Below are positions 8,873 to 20,353 of a stretch of DNA of 43,321 nt, piece after piece (position 1 is the stretch's first letter; each line of letters starts with the position of its first letter). Position numbers and translations under genes: made by a program. Source of the stretch: an uncultured Gammaproteobacteria bacterium (GTDB taxonomy: Bacteria > Pseudomonadota > Gammaproteobacteria > PS1 > Pseudothioglobaceae); NCBI GenBank assembly GCA_937896195.1, contig CALBNC010000030.1:1-43321 (forward strand). The letters are read 5' to 3'. Below the pieces are notes generated by a model. The model saw nothing but the letters and a program-made list of their open reading frames with translations, was not told the DNA's origin and did no database searches.

Positions 8873-9673
8873 ATGCAGCTAAGCGGTTTAATCCAAAAAA
8901 TGCACACCCATCTTAATAAGGGGGTTGCCCAGTACCAGCTTCCAATTGGGGATAAATTATTAAACATGAACGACCTAGTGGGTGAACAAATCACGTTAAG
9001 CTTTAACCACGTTATCCATTGCAGTCACTGCGGCAAAAAAACCAATAAAAGCTACTCTCAGGGCTATTGCTACCCCTGTTCTCAAAAACTAGCCTGCTGT
9101 GACTTATGCATCATGAAGCCTGAAACTTGTCACCACCATCTTGGTACGTGTCGAGAGCCGCAGTGGGGTCTAGATAATTGCTTTTCTCCCCATGTTGTTT
9201 ATTTGGCTAACTCGTCTGGCATTAAAGTTGGAATTACTCGCAAGGGTAATATCCCTAATCGCTGGATTGACCAAGGGGCTATTAGCGCGTTGCCTATCTT
9301 AGAAGTAGATACGCGCTTAAAATCGGGTGAGCTTGAGATGGCATTAAAGCAATATGTTAATGATAAAACCAATTGGCGAAAAATGCTGAAGAATGAGGTG
9401 AGTCCGGTTGATCTTCTAGCGACAAAAAACGAACTACTTGGGAACATTCAAAATACCATTGACACAACGAGCGCTCAAATATTGAACAATGAAGTGCTGG
9501 CAATAAACTACCCTGTGGTAGAATATCCCAGCAAAATTACTTCATTAAATTTTGATAAAACACCAGTCATAACGGGTGTTTTAAAAGGTATCAAGGCGCA
9601 GTATTTAATTCTAGATTCTGGCGTTATTAATATTAGAAAATTTGGTGCTTATGATATTGCACTAACTTATTAG
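8873..9673 (+). CDS. DUF2797 family protein
   Basis: Cys-rich N-terminal region (HCSHCGKKTNKSYSQGYCYPC…CDLC) followed by VYLANSSGIKVGITRKGNIPNRWIDQGA. Confidence 0.75.
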   Translation: MQLSGLIQKMHTHLNKGVAQYQLPIGDKLLNMNDLVGEQITLSFNHVIHCSHCGKKTNKSYSQGYCYPCSQKLACCDLCIMKPETCHHHLGTCREPQWGLDNCFSPHVVYLANSSGIKVGITRKGNIPNRWIDQGAISALPILEVDTRLKSGELEMALKQYVNDKTNWRKMLKNEVSPVDLLATKNELLGNIQNTIDTTSAQILNNEVLAINYPVVEYPSKITSLNFDKTPVITGVLKGIKAQYLILDSGVINIRKFGAYDIALTY

Positions 9674-9682
9674 GAGAGAATT

Positions 9683-10009
9683 ATGGCAGATTTAATCATT
9701 GAAGAATTAGCATTAGGTGAAGGTACGGCTTGTAAAGCGGGCGACCATGTTTCTATGCACTACACAGGCTGGCTAACTAACGGAAAAAAATTCGACTCAA
9801 GTGTTGATCGCAATGACCCTTTCAACTTTCAGTTAGGGGTGGGGCAAGTAATTCCTGGTTGGGATCAAGGTGTCGATGGTATGCAAGTAGGTGGCAAGCG
9901 CAAATTAACCATTCCGTCAAAGCTGGCTTATGGCGAAATGGGCGCGGGTGGCATTATTCCGCCAAATGCAACTCTGGTTTTTGATGTTGAGCTTTTAGGC
10001 ATTCAATAA
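9683..10009 (+). CDS. FKBP-type peptidyl-prolyl cis-trans isomerase
   Basis: [56 protein letters not shown]…[23 protein letters not shown]. Confidence 0.95.
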   Translation: MADLIIEELALGEGTACKAGDHVSMHYTGWLTNGKKFDSSVDRNDPFNFQLGVGQVIPGWDQGVDGMQVGGKRKLTIPSKLAYGEMGAGGIIPPNATLVFDVELLGIQ

Positions 10010-10016
10010 AGACATT

Positions 10017-11204
10017 ATGAACGACGACTTCCCTAGAATTAAAAGACTTCCTGCCTATGTTTTTGCCGTTACTAACGAGCTTAAATCTAAGGCGAGAGCG
10101 CGTGGGGAAGATATTATTGACTTTGGCATGGGTAACCCAGACCAGCCGACTCCCGATCACATTGTTGAAAAGTTAGTTGAGGCGGCTCGCAGAAAAGACA
10201 CGCATCGCTACTCGACATCTCGAGGAATTCCTCGTTTACGTAAAGCTATTTCAAACTGGTATAAGAGCCGTTTCGACGTTGATATAGACCCAGAAACAGA
10301 GGCAATTGTTACTATCGGGTCCAAAGAGGGCTTGGCAAACTTAGCGCAAGCAATAGTGGGGGCGGGCGATACAGTTTTGGTACCCAATCCCGCGTACCCA
10401 ATTCACCCATATGGGTTTGTCATTGCGGGTGCCGATATTCAGCATGTGCCTTGTGGCCCAGAGGATGACTTCTTGGCCGAGCTTGAAAGATCTATAAAAA
10501 ACACTTGGCCAAAGCCGAAGATGCTGGTGCTAAACTATCCATCCAATCCAACAACAGAATGTGTTGAATTAGTGTTTTTTGAGAAGGTTATTAAAATTGC
10601 CAAAGAGCATGAAATTTGGGTTGTGCAAGATTTAGCTTACGCCGATATTGTTTTTGATGGCTATGTGGCACCCAGTATTATGCAAGTCAAAGGCGCTAAA
10701 GATATTGCTGTAGAGTTTTTCTCACTCTCAAAAAGTTACAACATGCCTGGCTGGCGCGTTGGCTTTATGGTTGGTAATCCGATTTTAGTAAAAGCATTAG
10801 CAAAAATAAAATCTTACCTTGATTATGGCATGTTTACGCCAATTCAAGTAGCTGCTATTGAAGCATTAGAGGGTGATCAAACCTGCGTTCAGGAAATATC
10901 AAATATGTACCAAGATCGTCGCGATGTTTTGTGTAGTGGCTTAAATAGCATTGGTTGGGAGGTAACGCCGCCTAAAGCTACCATGTTTGTCTGGGCTAAA
11001 ATTCCTGAATTTTACCAATCCATGGGCTCGCTTGAGTTCACTAAAAAACTACTAAAAATAGCTAAAGTGGGCGTCTCTCCAGGGGTTGGATTTGGTGACT
11101 ATGGTGATCAATATGTTCGCTTTGGTTTGATCGAAAATGAGCATCGAACTCGTCAAGCTATTCGCGGTATTCGCGAAATGTTTAAAGCAGATGGGTTGCT
11201 ATAG
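10017..11204 (+). CDS. PLP-dependent class I/II aminotransferase, AlaC-like
   Basis: [19 protein letters not shown]…[15 protein letters not shown]…[14 protein letters not shown]…[21 protein letters not shown]. Confidence 0.88.
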   Translation: MNDDFPRIKRLPAYVFAVTNELKSKARARGEDIIDFGMGNPDQPTPDHIVEKLVEAARRKDTHRYSTSRGIPRLRKAISNWYKSRFDVDIDPETEAIVTIGSKEGLANLAQAIVGAGDTVLVPNPAYPIHPYGFVIAGADIQHVPCGPEDDFLAELERSIKNTWPKPKMLVLNYPSNPTTECVELVFFEKVIKIAKEHEIWVVQDLAYADIVFDGYVAPSIMQVKGAKDIAVEFFSLSKSYNMPGWRVGFMVGNPILVKALAKIKSYLDYGMFTPIQVAAIEALEGDQTCVQEISNMYQDRRDVLCSGLNSIGWEVTPPKATMFVWAKIPEFYQSMGSLEFTKKLLKIAKVGVSPGVGFGDYGDQYVRFGLIENEHRTRQAIRGIREMFKADGLL

Positions 11205-11233
11205 ATAAAAGATTGGCGTTAAAATCAAAACAC

Positions 11234-12070
11234 ATGAAACTATCTGCTAACGAATTTATCAACTCCCAACATAAGCGTCTAACCCTGTTAGGCATGTCTG
11301 GGGTTGGAAAAACACATCTGGCCAAATTATTATCTAAAAACGATGATTATTTTCACTACTCAGGTGACTATCGTATTGGCGCTCAATATCTAAACAATGA
11401 TATTTTAGATAATATAAAGTCTTGCATTAAGCAGGACGAAAAGCTAAAAGAGCTGCTCGAAAATGACTCAATTAGCGTTCAAAATCATATCACTTTTGAC
11501 AACCTATCTGTAGTTGCGTCCTTTCTAGGGAAGGTTGGAAATCCTGAACTAGGAGGCCTGCCCATTGCTGAGTTCATGCGCCGCCAAGCTTTATTCAATC
11601 AGGCAGAGTCTAATACTATGCTGGATGTGCCTGGCTTTATCGCTAAATCTGAGCGACAAGGTGTAGCCAACTTTATCAATGATGCAGGTGGAAGCTTGTG
11701 TGAACTTGACAATGAAAATATTTATAAAACCTTAGCTGAGCACACAATAATCTTATACATTCGTGCCAGTAAAAGCAATGAAAATACTTTAATAGAGCGT
11801 GCACAAACTCACCCTAAGCCAATGTACTACCAGGCTAGGTTTTTACAAGAACAGCTGGCTATTTACTTAGCAGAAAACAAGCTTACTTATGTGGCACAAA
11901 TTAACCCAGATGCTTTTATTCGCTGGATATTTCCCCGCTTATTAGAGCATCGCAAGCCAAAATACGAGCGTATTGCCCAACAGTATGGTTACACCATTGA
12001 CAGCGAAGATTTGTATCAATGTCGCCATGCCGATGAAGTGCTTGAGCTAATTGCAGGAGCTATCTCCTAA
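11234..12070 (+). CDS. P-loop ATPase/kinase-like protein of unknown function
   Basis: RLTLLGMSGVGKTHLAKLL (Walker A), TMLDVPGF (Walker B-like); start 11213 (TTG) or 11234 (ATG). Confidence 0.7.
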   Translation: MKLSANEFINSQHKRLTLLGMSGVGKTHLAKLLSKNDDYFHYSGDYRIGAQYLNNDILDNIKSCIKQDEKLKELLENDSISVQNHITFDNLSVVASFLGKVGNPELGGLPIAEFMRRQALFNQAESNTMLDVPGFIAKSERQGVANFINDAGGSLCELDNENIYKTLAEHTIILYIRASKSNENTLIERAQTHPKPMYYQARFLQEQLAIYLAENKLTYVAQINPDAFIRWIFPRLLEHRKPKYERIAQQYGYTIDSEDLYQCRHADEVLELIAGAIS

Positions 12071-13125
12071 TGCCTTTAATTGCCCATTCAAAACTACCTT
12101 CCTTTGCACGGCTAAAATCTGAAGGGGAGATAGTATTAAGTAAAGATCGGGCCAATCACCAAGTGATTCGTGAGCTTCATATCGGCTTACTTAACTTGAT
12201 GCCAGACGCCGCTCTGGAGGCCACTGAGCGTCAATTTTTCCGTCTCATTGGTCACTCTAACCAAATTGCTCAATTTTATTTACATCCCTTTACATTGCCT
12301 TCTGTTGAGCGTGGCGAAAAGGCGACCAAGCACGTTAGTGAGCACTATCAAAGCTTTGATGAAATAAAATTACAAGGCCTAGATGCTCTTATTATTACAG
12401 GGGCTCATGTTGAGCAGGCCGACTTGAAAAAAGCACCTTTTTACGATGAGTTAAAGGCTGTCATTGACTGGTCATATGCAAACGTCACTTCTACCTTATG
12501 CTCTTGCTTAGCCACTCACGCGGTGATGGAGTTCAGATACCAGCAGAAACGCCAAGCTATTGGCAATAAGTGTTGGGGCGTCTTTAAACATAAAATTGCA
12601 AATCGAAGCCACCCTCTAATTAGTGGCGTTAACACCAACTTTAACGTGCCGCATTCTCGTTTTAATGAAATAACCAAGGAGCAATTTACAACAGCCGGCA
12701 TTAAAATTTTGGTTGATAGCGACATAGGTGCACATCTGTGTGTGAGCGAGGACCTACTGCGTATCGTCTTTTTCCAGGGGCATCCTGAGTATGACACTAT
12801 TAGCCTGCTTAAAGAATACAAGCGTGAAATCATAGCCTACCTATCTGGCTATCGAGATGCCTATCCTGTTTTTCCTACACATTACTTAGGCGAACAAAAT
12901 AAAGCCATCTTAGACGAGTACAAGGTCAAATTATTAGCAGGTGATTTTAGTATTAATGACTTCCCCGAAGATCTTATTAGTAAGACGCTAGACAACACCT
13001 GGCATGACGCCACGAGACAAATTATAAGCAACTGGATTGGTTGCGTGTATCAAACCACCCATGAAGATGTGAACAGGCCTTTCATGGACGGTATTGATCC
13101 TGAAGACCCTTTAAAACTTAGGTAA
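12070..13125 (+). CDS. Homoserine O-acyltransferase of the MetA family
   Basis: LHIGLLNLMPDAALEATERQFFRLIG…GLDALIITGAHVE…STLCSCLATHAVMEF…VPHSRF…FFQGHPEYDTISLLKEYKRE. Confidence 0.85.
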   Translation: MPLIAHSKLPSFARLKSEGEIVLSKDRANHQVIRELHIGLLNLMPDAALEATERQFFRLIGHSNQIAQFYLHPFTLPSVERGEKATKHVSEHYQSFDEIKLQGLDALIITGAHVEQADLKKAPFYDELKAVIDWSYANVTSTLCSCLATHAVMEFRYQQKRQAIGNKCWGVFKHKIANRSHPLISGVNTNFNVPHSRFNEITKEQFTTAGIKILVDSDIGAHLCVSEDLLRIVFFQGHPEYDTISLLKEYKREIIAYLSGYRDAYPVFPTHYLGEQNKAILDEYKVKLLAGDFSINDFPEDLISKTLDNTWHDATRQIISNWIGCVYQTTHEDVNRPFMDGIDPEDPLKLR

Positions 13126-13129
13126 TACA

Positions 13130-14188
13130 TTGTCACAACTTGCTGATCAGCTCCTTACCTGGTTTGATGTTCATGGGCGCACCAACCTCCCCTGGCAAAT
13201 TGGGGATAAAGATAAAGTTGACGTCTATCACATTTGGCTCAGTGAAGTTATGCTTCAACAAACCCAAGTTAGTACGGTAATTGATTATTTTAACCGCTTT
13301 CTTCACCACTTCCCTACACTTAGTAATTTAGCTAACGCACCAGAAGATGCTGTTTTGGCTCAATGGGCTGGGCTGGGTTATTACGCAAGAGCAAGAAACC
13401 TACATAAAACTGCCAAAATTATTACACATGATTATCAAGGCTGTTTTCCTCAAAAGCTCGAGCAAATCCTTGCCCTTCCTGGTATCGGAAGATCAACAGC
13501 AGGTGCGATACTAGCACTTGGATTTAACCAAAAACAGTCTATATTAGATGGCAATGTAAAACGAGTATTATCGAGAACTCATCAAGTCAAAGGTCATTAT
13601 GCCCAAAGTAGTACGCTCAAAGAGTTATGGCGTCTAGCTGAATCTCATACGCCTAACATTCGCACGGACCACTATACTCAGGCTATTATGGATCTAGGTG
13701 CGACAATCTGTACTCGCACCAATCCTAGTTGTAGCCTTTGCCCCATTAGCAATATTTGCAAATCAAGTGCTGCTCAAACACAGCTCGATTATCCTAATCC
13801 AAAACCGAAAAAAATCAAGCCTAGCCGTTCGGTTGCAATGCTAGTATTTGTTAAAAACAGTCAGGTGTATTTACAAAAAAGACCTAGTCAGGGAATCTGG
13901 GGAGGCCTATGGAGCTTAGTAGAGTCTGAAGACACGCCTGTGTCTATCACTCAGTCTATGCACGCATTTGACCCGTCAGCTACAATCATCGAACAGCTTC
14001 CGGTTTTTAAGCATACCTTCACGCACTACCATTTACACATACGCCCTGTTGTTATCAGTTGCCCCTCTAGTAGCGCTAAGTTTCATCTTATCGACCAGGT
14101 TGAGGTTGGCATGCCAAAACCTGTATCTAAAATCCTTTCCCAAATCTCAAGCTTAACGCATATTGGTTTGAACGAACAAATAGACTAA
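13130..14188 (+). CDS. mutY: A/G-specific adenine glycosylase
   Basis: NLPWQ…YHIWLSEVMLQQTQVSTVI.YF..F…LPGIGRSTAGAI…ILDGNVKRVLSR; CxxxxxxCxxCxxxxxC cluster CTRTNPSCSLCPISNIC; TTG start. Confidence 0.95.
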   Translation: MSQLADQLLTWFDVHGRTNLPWQIGDKDKVDVYHIWLSEVMLQQTQVSTVIDYFNRFLHHFPTLSNLANAPEDAVLAQWAGLGYYARARNLHKTAKIITHDYQGCFPQKLEQILALPGIGRSTAGAILALGFNQKQSILDGNVKRVLSRTHQVKGHYAQSSTLKELWRLAESHTPNIRTDHYTQAIMDLGATICTRTNPSCSLCPISNICKSSAAQTQLDYPNPKPKKIKPSRSVAMLVFVKNSQVYLQKRPSQGIWGGLWSLVESEDTPVSITQSMHAFDPSATIIEQLPVFKHTFTHYHLHIRPVVISCPSSSAKFHLIDQVEVGMPKPVSKILSQISSLTHIGLNEQID

Positions 14189-14197
14189 AATAGTTAC

Positions 14198-15121
14198 ATG
14201 AATATTATCCGCGGACTGCATAATTTAAAACAATACCCAGGAAGTGTTATTACCATTGGTAATTTTGATGGCGTTCATATTGGTCACCAGCATATTATTT
14301 CACGCTTAGTTGAAAAAGCTAAAATATTACACCTGCCCTCCGTGCTTATTTCATTCACCCCAACCCCGCAAAGTTTTTTTGGTCGCAAGAAAGCCACCCT
14401 AAGTAGCTTTAAACAAAAGCATCAGCAATTAAAACAACTGGGGCTAGACATTCACCTAATTATTACCTTTAATCAAGATTTTTCTAAACTTAGTGCTGAA
14501 GGCTTTATACAGAAAATATTGCTGGATCAGTTAGGAATGAAGTTTTGCCTTATTGGCGACGACTTTCGATTTGGATCAGGAAGAACGGGGGATTTCAAAC
14601 TACTGAAAACCCTGGGTAGAGAACAAGGATTTAAAGTTGAAAACACTCAAAGTATCCTATGCAACAATCACCGAGTCAGTAGCTCAAAGATTCGAGAGTT
14701 TTTATCACAGGGCGCTTTTGAATTGGCCTCTCAGATGTTAGGGCGAGAGTTCTCTATTTCCGGAAAAATTATCTTAGGAAAGCAGCTAGGCCGAACCATC
14801 AACTTTCCAACCATCAACATCCCCATTAAACGCAATATTAGTCCTGTTTTAGGTGTTTTCTGTGTACAAGTTCACTTACTTGGAAATACATTTAATGGTG
14901 TGTGCAATATTGGCAAGCGACCTACCGTTAACGGCGAAAATATCTTACTAGAAGTGTTTCTGTTTAGCTTTAACAAAACGGTTTATGGCGAGTTTGCCGA
15001 GGTTGTGTTTAAACAGAAAATTAGACAAGAGCAAAAATTCAACTCCTTTAATCAACTAAAAGAGCAAATTAAACTCGATGTTAGAACGGCCAAAAATTTC
15101 TTTGACCAGACACTAAACTAA
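14198..15121 (+). CDS. ribF: Bifunctional riboflavin kinase/FAD synthetase
   Basis: [18 protein letters not shown]…[15 protein letters not shown]…[11 protein letters not shown]. Confidence 0.96.
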   Translation: MNIIRGLHNLKQYPGSVITIGNFDGVHIGHQHIISRLVEKAKILHLPSVLISFTPTPQSFFGRKKATLSSFKQKHQQLKQLGLDIHLIITFNQDFSKLSAEGFIQKILLDQLGMKFCLIGDDFRFGSGRTGDFKLLKTLGREQGFKVENTQSILCNNHRVSSSKIREFLSQGAFELASQMLGREFSISGKIILGKQLGRTINFPTINIPIKRNISPVLGVFCVQVHLLGNTFNGVCNIGKRPTVNGENILLEVFLFSFNKTVYGEFAEVVFKQKIRQEQKFNSFNQLKEQIKLDVRTAKNFFDQTLN

Positions 15122-16144
15122 CTTCCAAGATAAAACCTCTCCCGCCATAAATGGCACGATAGTCGAGCCTGCATATTCATAACTTTCTGGCACTGTCCAG
15201 TCTTCCTTGGACAAAGTGATAGTCCGCGTGTTTCTAGGCATGCCGTAAAAATCTGGGCCAAAGTGTGAGGCAAACCCTTCAAGCTTATCTAAAGCATTCC
15301 TTGATTCAAATACTTGTGCGTAGAGTTCAATTGCACAATGTGCACTTAAAATTCCCGCACAACCACAAGCCGATTCTTTTGCATCCTTTGCATGTGGCGC
15401 GGAGTCTGTTCCTAAGAAAAATTTCTTATTTCCACTGGTAGCTGCATCAAGTAAGGCTAATTGATGGGGATTCGCTCGCTTAAGAATAGGTAGACAGAAA
15501 TAATGAGGACGAATGCCGCCGACCAGCATGTCATTACGATTTGCCAGTAAATGGTGAGGGGTGATAGTTGCGGCTACGTTTTTGCCGCTCTTCAAGACAA
15601 AATCTACCGCATCTTTTGTCGTAATATGTTCAAAAACAATTTTAAGATCTGGAAAATCTTTAACAATTTGAGTTAAAACTTGGTCAATAAAGACCGCTTC
15701 ACGGTCAAAGATATCAACGTCAGAATGCGTAACCTCTCCATGAACCAGTAAAAGCATACCCGTCTTGCTCATCATCTCCAATGCTGGATAGATGTTTTTA
15801 ATGTCAGTCACTCCACTATCAGAATTAGTGGTGGCACCTGCAGGATAGAGCTTAGCGGCCTTGATAAAAAGACACTTAGATGCGCTCTCAATATCTTTTG
15901 CGCTGGTATTGTTGGTTAGATATAACACCATCAAAGGATCAAACTCTGTGTCTTTAGGAAGTGCAGCAAGGATTTCGTCTCTATAGGCTTGTGCCTGTTC
16001 AGCATTCGCTACTGGCGGGTTCAAATTTGGCATGATAATAGCCCTAGCCATTTGATTGGCGCTCATGGCTATGACTGACTTTAATGCCTCTCCAGAGCGC
16101 ACGTGTAAATGCCAATCGTCTGGTTGAGTTAATTTAAATTGCAT
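15113..16144 (-). CDS. pyrC: Dihydroorotase
   Basis: [15 protein letters not shown]…[11 protein letters not shown]…LLVHGEVT…[13 protein letters not shown]…ITPHHL…[10 protein letters not shown]. Confidence 0.96.
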   Translation of the reverse strand: MQFKLTQPDDWHLHVRSGEALKSVIAMSANQMARAIIMPNLNPPVANAEQAQAYRDEILAALPKDTEFDPLMVLYLTNNTSAKDIESASKCLFIKAAKLYPAGATTNSDSGVTDIKNIYPALEMMSKTGMLLLVHGEVTHSDVDIFDREAVFIDQVLTQIVKDFPDLKIVFEHITTKDAVDFVLKSGKNVAATITPHHLLANRNDMLVGGIRPHYFCLPILKRANPHQLALLDAATSGNKKFFLGTDSAPHAKDAKESACGCAGILSAHCAIELYAQVFESRNALDKLEGFASHFGPDFYGMPRNTRTITLSKEDWTVPESYEYAGSTIVPFMAGEVLSWKLV

Positions 16145-17210
16145 AAATTGCTCCTAATATTCTCGTTTGTTTTGCGCCAGTCACTTCAGTTAAATTTGAG
16201 GTTTTACCCGCTAACGTGCGCTGTGCAAAAAAAGCAAAAGCAGCGGCTTCAACATAGTCTACATGGACGCCCAAATCATTGGTGCTCATAATACGACTAC
16301 TTGGGTTTAAATACGTTAGGCGCTCTACTAAAAAAGCATTATGCACACCACCCCCGCACAAATACACATCAGTATTTGGCCGAATGAAGTGGGAGATGCT
16401 CAGGGCCGTCAGCTCTAATAAAGTTCTTTGAACATTTTTTGCAGCTTCATCACCCGTCAAAAGTTTATCCAGCCAAGCGAGGTTGAAATATTCTGGACCC
16501 GTACTCTTGGGTATTTTTTTGTGAAAATAAGCATCTGCTAACATCTTATCTAACAATGCCTGGTTAACAAGACCACTTCTAGCCCATAAACCATCACGAT
16601 CATAGTCTAATGACTTGTGCCGTTCAATCCAGTTATCTAACAACGTATTGGCCGGGCCCGTATCAAAACCAATAACACTTTCGCCACGAAGCTGGGTCAA
16701 GTTGGCAATGCCGCCTAGATTTATCACCATGCCAGGCTTGCCATTTAGTAAATGCAGATGATACAGTGGCGTTAGCGGGGCGCCCTGGCCGCCAGCGGCA
16801 ACATCCTGCATGCGAAAATCTGCCACAGTTGTGATGTTGGTTTTTTGTGCAATCAATGCACCGTGTGCGATTTGCATCGAGTAGTTGCCGCCTTGATGAT
16901 AAATTGTTTGGCCATGTGAGCCAATTGCAACAATCTCATCAGGCTTAAGGCCAGCATTAGATAATAAAAGTAAGGCTGTATTAGAAAAAACATCTGCAAC
17001 TTGAATGTCTATTTCCGCTAAATTTTCTAATGAGGTTTGGCCACTCTGCGTTAACTGGCGCAAGCTGCTTTTGAGGGCCTCTGAGTAGGGTAGATAAGCT
17101 TGATCAACTATTTTTTGAGTTATGCTATTAACAATAACCCCATCAACACCATCAAGACTGGTGCCAGACATCAGCCCAATATAATATTGGGCTTTTTCTA
17201 TGTTAGCCAT
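16134..17210 (-). CDS. anmK: Anhydro-N-acetylmuramic acid kinase
   Basis: [19 protein letters not shown]…GSHGQTIYH…[18 protein letters not shown]…NLGGIANLT…[15 protein letters not shown] overlaps the secA stop (ATGGCTAA). Confidence 0.95.
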   Translation of the reverse strand: MANIEKAQYYIGLMSGTSLDGVDGVIVNSITQKIVDQAYLPYSEALKSSLRQLTQSGQTSLENLAEIDIQVADVFSNTALLLLSNAGLKPDEIVAIGSHGQTIYHQGGNYSMQIAHGALIAQKTNITTVADFRMQDVAAGGQGAPLTPLYHLHLLNGKPGMVINLGGIANLTQLRGESVIGFDTGPANTLLDNWIERHKSLDYDRDGLWARSGLVNQALLDKMLADAYFHKKIPKSTGPEYFNLAWLDKLLTGDEAAKNVQRTLLELTALSISHFIRPNTDVYLCGGGVHNAFLVERLTYLNPSSRIMSTNDLGVHVDYVEAAAFAFFAQRTLAGKTSNLTEVTGAKQTRILGAIYAI

Positions 17211-19881
17211 GACAGTTTTTGTATTTTTTGCCCGAGCCACATGGGCAAGGATCATTGCGCCCCACCTTTTCATCACCTCGTTGGTAAGCTTGCTGCTCTA
17301 ATGCTTCGACTTCATGATTATCAACACCCGTTGTTCCAAGCTCATCATGTTGCGGCTCAGTTGCTTCATTATCTTGCTGTTCAACATCAGAGGCATCTGT
17401 ATTCTCATTAATAGTTACACTAGATAGTGACTTAACTACTTCAATATCGATAGTGTCTAAAAGCTCTGTAAACATAGCAAAAGACTCTCGCTTGTATTCT
17501 TGGGTTGGGTTCTTTTGTGCGTACCCGCGCAAATTAACACTTTGTCTCAAATAATCCATAGCGGCCAAATGCTCTTTCCAATAATGATCAAGCGTTTGCA
17601 GCATAACTGCCTTCTCAAATCCACGCATAGATTCAGAGCCAGCTAATTCTTCTTTATAGTCGCAAATTGCACTCAAGCCTTCAACAATCCTACTCTCTAA
17701 TTCATCAACATCAACACCTTCGTCAAGCCACTTTTGCAAAGGAAAATCCGCCTTGTAGTCTGCCTTTAGCGCGTTATGCAAACCTTCAACATCCCAGTCT
17801 TCTTCAGCCTGTTCTGCCGTAATATAACCCCCAAACAGCGCTCCAATGACTTGTTTTCTGATACTTATAAAATGATCCTGAACATTGTCAACGTCCATTA
17901 AATCATCGCGCAATGTGTAAATAACTTTTCTCTGATCATTAGCGACATCATCGTACTCGAGCAAATTCTTTCTGGCATCGTAATTCATACCCTCAACTTT
18001 ACGCTGTGCGTTTTCAATGGCCCTATTAACCATTTTATGCTCAATAGCTTCGCCCTTTTCCATGCCTAGTCTTTGCATCATTGTTGCCATTTTTTCACTG
18101 GCAAAAATACGCATCAGGTTGTCTTCTAACGATAAATAAAATCGAGTCGACCCCACATCGCCTTGACGACCAGAACGACCACGCAGCTGGTTATCTACAC
18201 GACGAGACTCATTGCGCTCAGTACCAACAATATGAAGACCGCCTGCTGAAATCACCTTAGCATGCTCGACACTCCAATCTTGTTTTTGTTGGTCCGTTGC
18301 ATCGTCTGTCAGTTTTCCACCTAGTACGATATCAGTACCACGACCAGCCATATTAGTTGCAATGGTTACCGCACCAACTGAGCCAGCATTGGCAATAATG
18401 ATTGCCTCCCTTTCATGTTGCTTCGCATTCAACACTTCGTGCTTGATTTTTTTATTAGTTAATAGGTCTGAAACCGCTTCAGAATTTTCAATACTGCTGG
18501 TGCCTACCAAAACTGGCTGGCCTGTTTCTTGGCAATTACCTACATCGTTCGCAATAGCCTCTAGTTTTTCTTCTAATGTTAGGTAAATCTGGTCTGCCTT
18601 ATCGTCTCTCTCTGAAATTTTATTAGGCGGAATAACAACAGTTTCAAGATTATAAATATCTTGAAATTCAACCGCTTCAGTATCTGCCGTTCCAGTCATA
18701 CCAGATAGCTTAGCGTATAGTCTGAAATAGTTTTGGAAAGTGATCGAGGCTAGCGTTTGATTTTCTTTCTTAATACTCACCCCTTCTTTGGCTTCAATCG
18801 CCTGATGAAGCCCTTCACTCCAGCGACGACCTGGCATTGTTCTGCCAGTAAATTCATCAACAATCACTATCTCATCGCCATCAATAATATAGTGGTCGTC
18901 TATTTTAAATAAGATGTGGGCTCTAAGAGCCGAGCTAATATGCTGCATTAATAAAATATTACTAGCATCATAAAGACTTGCGCCCTCAGATAGTGCGCCT
19001 GCATCAATCAAAAGATTCTCTGCTTTTGAGTGACCGTCGTCCGTTAAAAATACCTGCTTATGCTTTTCATCGACTGTGTAATCTCCTGGCACTTCCACAA
19101 CAATTTCCTTACCTTCGCCACTCTCAATTTGCTTGGTAAAGTTGGGAATCATGTGATTAATGGCTCTGTATACCTCAGCATAATCTGCTGCAGGTCCAGA
19201 AATAATCAAAGGTGTTCTCGCCTCATCAATCAAAATCGAGTCTACTTCATCAACAATGGCAAAATTCAGTCCTCGTTGCACCTTTTGATCAGTAGTAAAG
19301 GCCATATTGTCGCGTAGATAATCAAAGCCCAATTCATTATTAGTGGCGTAAACCACGTCACATGCGTAAGCTACTTGCTTGTCTTCTGGCGGCTTATTGG
19401 ACGCAACAATTCCAACGCTTAAGCCTAAAAACTCAAGAACCTTACCCATCCATTCAGCATCACGCTCAGCTAGATAATCATTCACGGTAACAATATGAAC
19501 CCCTTTACCGCTTAAAGCATTAAGATAAGCTGGCAACGTGGCGACTAAAGTTTTACCTTCACCAGTCCCCATCTCTGCAATATTACCATTATGTAAAACC
19601 ATGCCGCCAATAAGCTGAACATCGTGATGCCTTAGTCCGAGCACCCGAACGCTGGCCTCACGCATCACCGCAAAAGCTTCAGTTAATAATTCATCTAAAG
19701 ACTCTTGAGACTCATAGCGGTCTTTAAATTCTTGGGTTTTGGCTCGCAACTGCTCATCGCTCAAGGCTTGAATTCCTTCCTCTAGATCATTAATATCTTT
19801 AACTGTCTTGCTTAATTCTTTAACAAGTCGCTCATTTCTAGAGCCGACAATCTTGGATAAAATTTTATTTATAATACTCAT
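17203..19881 (-). CDS. secA: Preprotein translocase ATPase SecA
   Basis: 892 aa; [32 protein letters not shown]…[20 protein letters not shown]…C-terminal zinc motif [19 protein letters not shown]. Confidence 0.99.
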   Translation of the reverse strand: MSIINKILSKIVGSRNERLVKELSKTVKDINDLEEGIQALSDEQLRAKTQEFKDRYESQESLDELLTEAFAVMREASVRVLGLRHHDVQLIGGMVLHNGNIAEMGTGEGKTLVATLPAYLNALSGKGVHIVTVNDYLAERDAEWMGKVLEFLGLSVGIVASNKPPEDKQVAYACDVVYATNNELGFDYLRDNMAFTTDQKVQRGLNFAIVDEVDSILIDEARTPLIISGPAADYAEVYRAINHMIPNFTKQIESGEGKEIVVEVPGDYTVDEKHKQVFLTDDGHSKAENLLIDAGALSEGASLYDASNILLMQHISSALRAHILFKIDDHYIIDGDEIVIVDEFTGRTMPGRRWSEGLHQAIEAKEGVSIKKENQTLASITFQNYFRLYAKLSGMTGTADTEAVEFQDIYNLETVVIPPNKISERDDKADQIYLTLEEKLEAIANDVGNCQETGQPVLVGTSSIENSEAVSDLLTNKKIKHEVLNAKQHEREAIIIANAGSVGAVTIATNMAGRGTDIVLGGKLTDDATDQQKQDWSVEHAKVISAGGLHIVGTERNESRRVDNQLRGRSGRQGDVGSTRFYLSLEDNLMRIFASEKMATMMQRLGMEKGEAIEHKMVNRAIENAQRKVEGMNYDARKNLLEYDDVANDQRKVIYTLRDDLMDVDNVQDHFISIRKQVIGALFGGYITAEQAEEDWDVEGLHNALKADYKADFPLQKWLDEGVDVDELESRIVEGLSAICDYKEELAGSESMRGFEKAVMLQTLDHYWKEHLAAMDYLRQSVNLRGYAQKNPTQEYKRESFAMFTELLDTIDIEVVKSLSSVTINENTDASDVEQQDNEATEPQHDELGTTGVDNHEVEALEQQAYQRGDEKVGRNDPCPCGSGKKYKNCHG

Positions 19882-19949
19882 ATAGGATAGAAAGAACTAT
19901 TTTTTACAAAAAACCTATTTTCTCACATATAAACTAGCCTTTGCATCAA

Positions 19950-20255
19950 ATGTGCCCGCATAAACCAACAACTAATATTTCAGATTTTTCTCCCAACGGA
20001 GAGCTGGGTCAATTATTTGCCCAGGCTAAAATATATAATGAAATCAATGTGCAGCTAGCGCCAAAACTACCAGCCACCCTCAAAACTTTGAAACTTTGTC
20101 TTATTAAGAGCAATACAGCAACCTTGATAGCTGACAACCCGGCTATTGCCTTTAGAGCCAAACAACAGCTTCCTGAATTAATCATACTTTTACAGTCTAT
20201 CTCTTTAGCTAGTAAAATAGATCATATCAGCATCAAAGTCTCTACCAGTCAATAA
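19950..20255 (+). CDS. DUF721/DciA-like protein
   Basis: About 100 aa; LPATLKTLKLCLIKSNTATLIADNPAIAFRAKQQLPELI; located divergently upstream of secA, as often seen in gammaproteobacteria. Confidence 0.6.
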   Translation: MCPHKPTTNISDFSPNGELGQLFAQAKIYNEINVQLAPKLPATLKTLKLCLIKSNTATLIADNPAIAFRAKQQLPELIILLQSISLASKIDHISIKVSTSQ

Positions 20256-20353
20256 CCCAAACCACGCCAATTGCTTATCATTTAATAACAATATTACAGT
20301 ATAATTATTAAATTTTTAATGTATAAACATTTAGAATAAAGGACTGTAATCTT

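Noticed and set aside
13130-13132. TTG start of mutY considered as possible gene truncation
   Set aside because: The encoded N-terminus is normal for MutY, so a non-canonical start is adequate.
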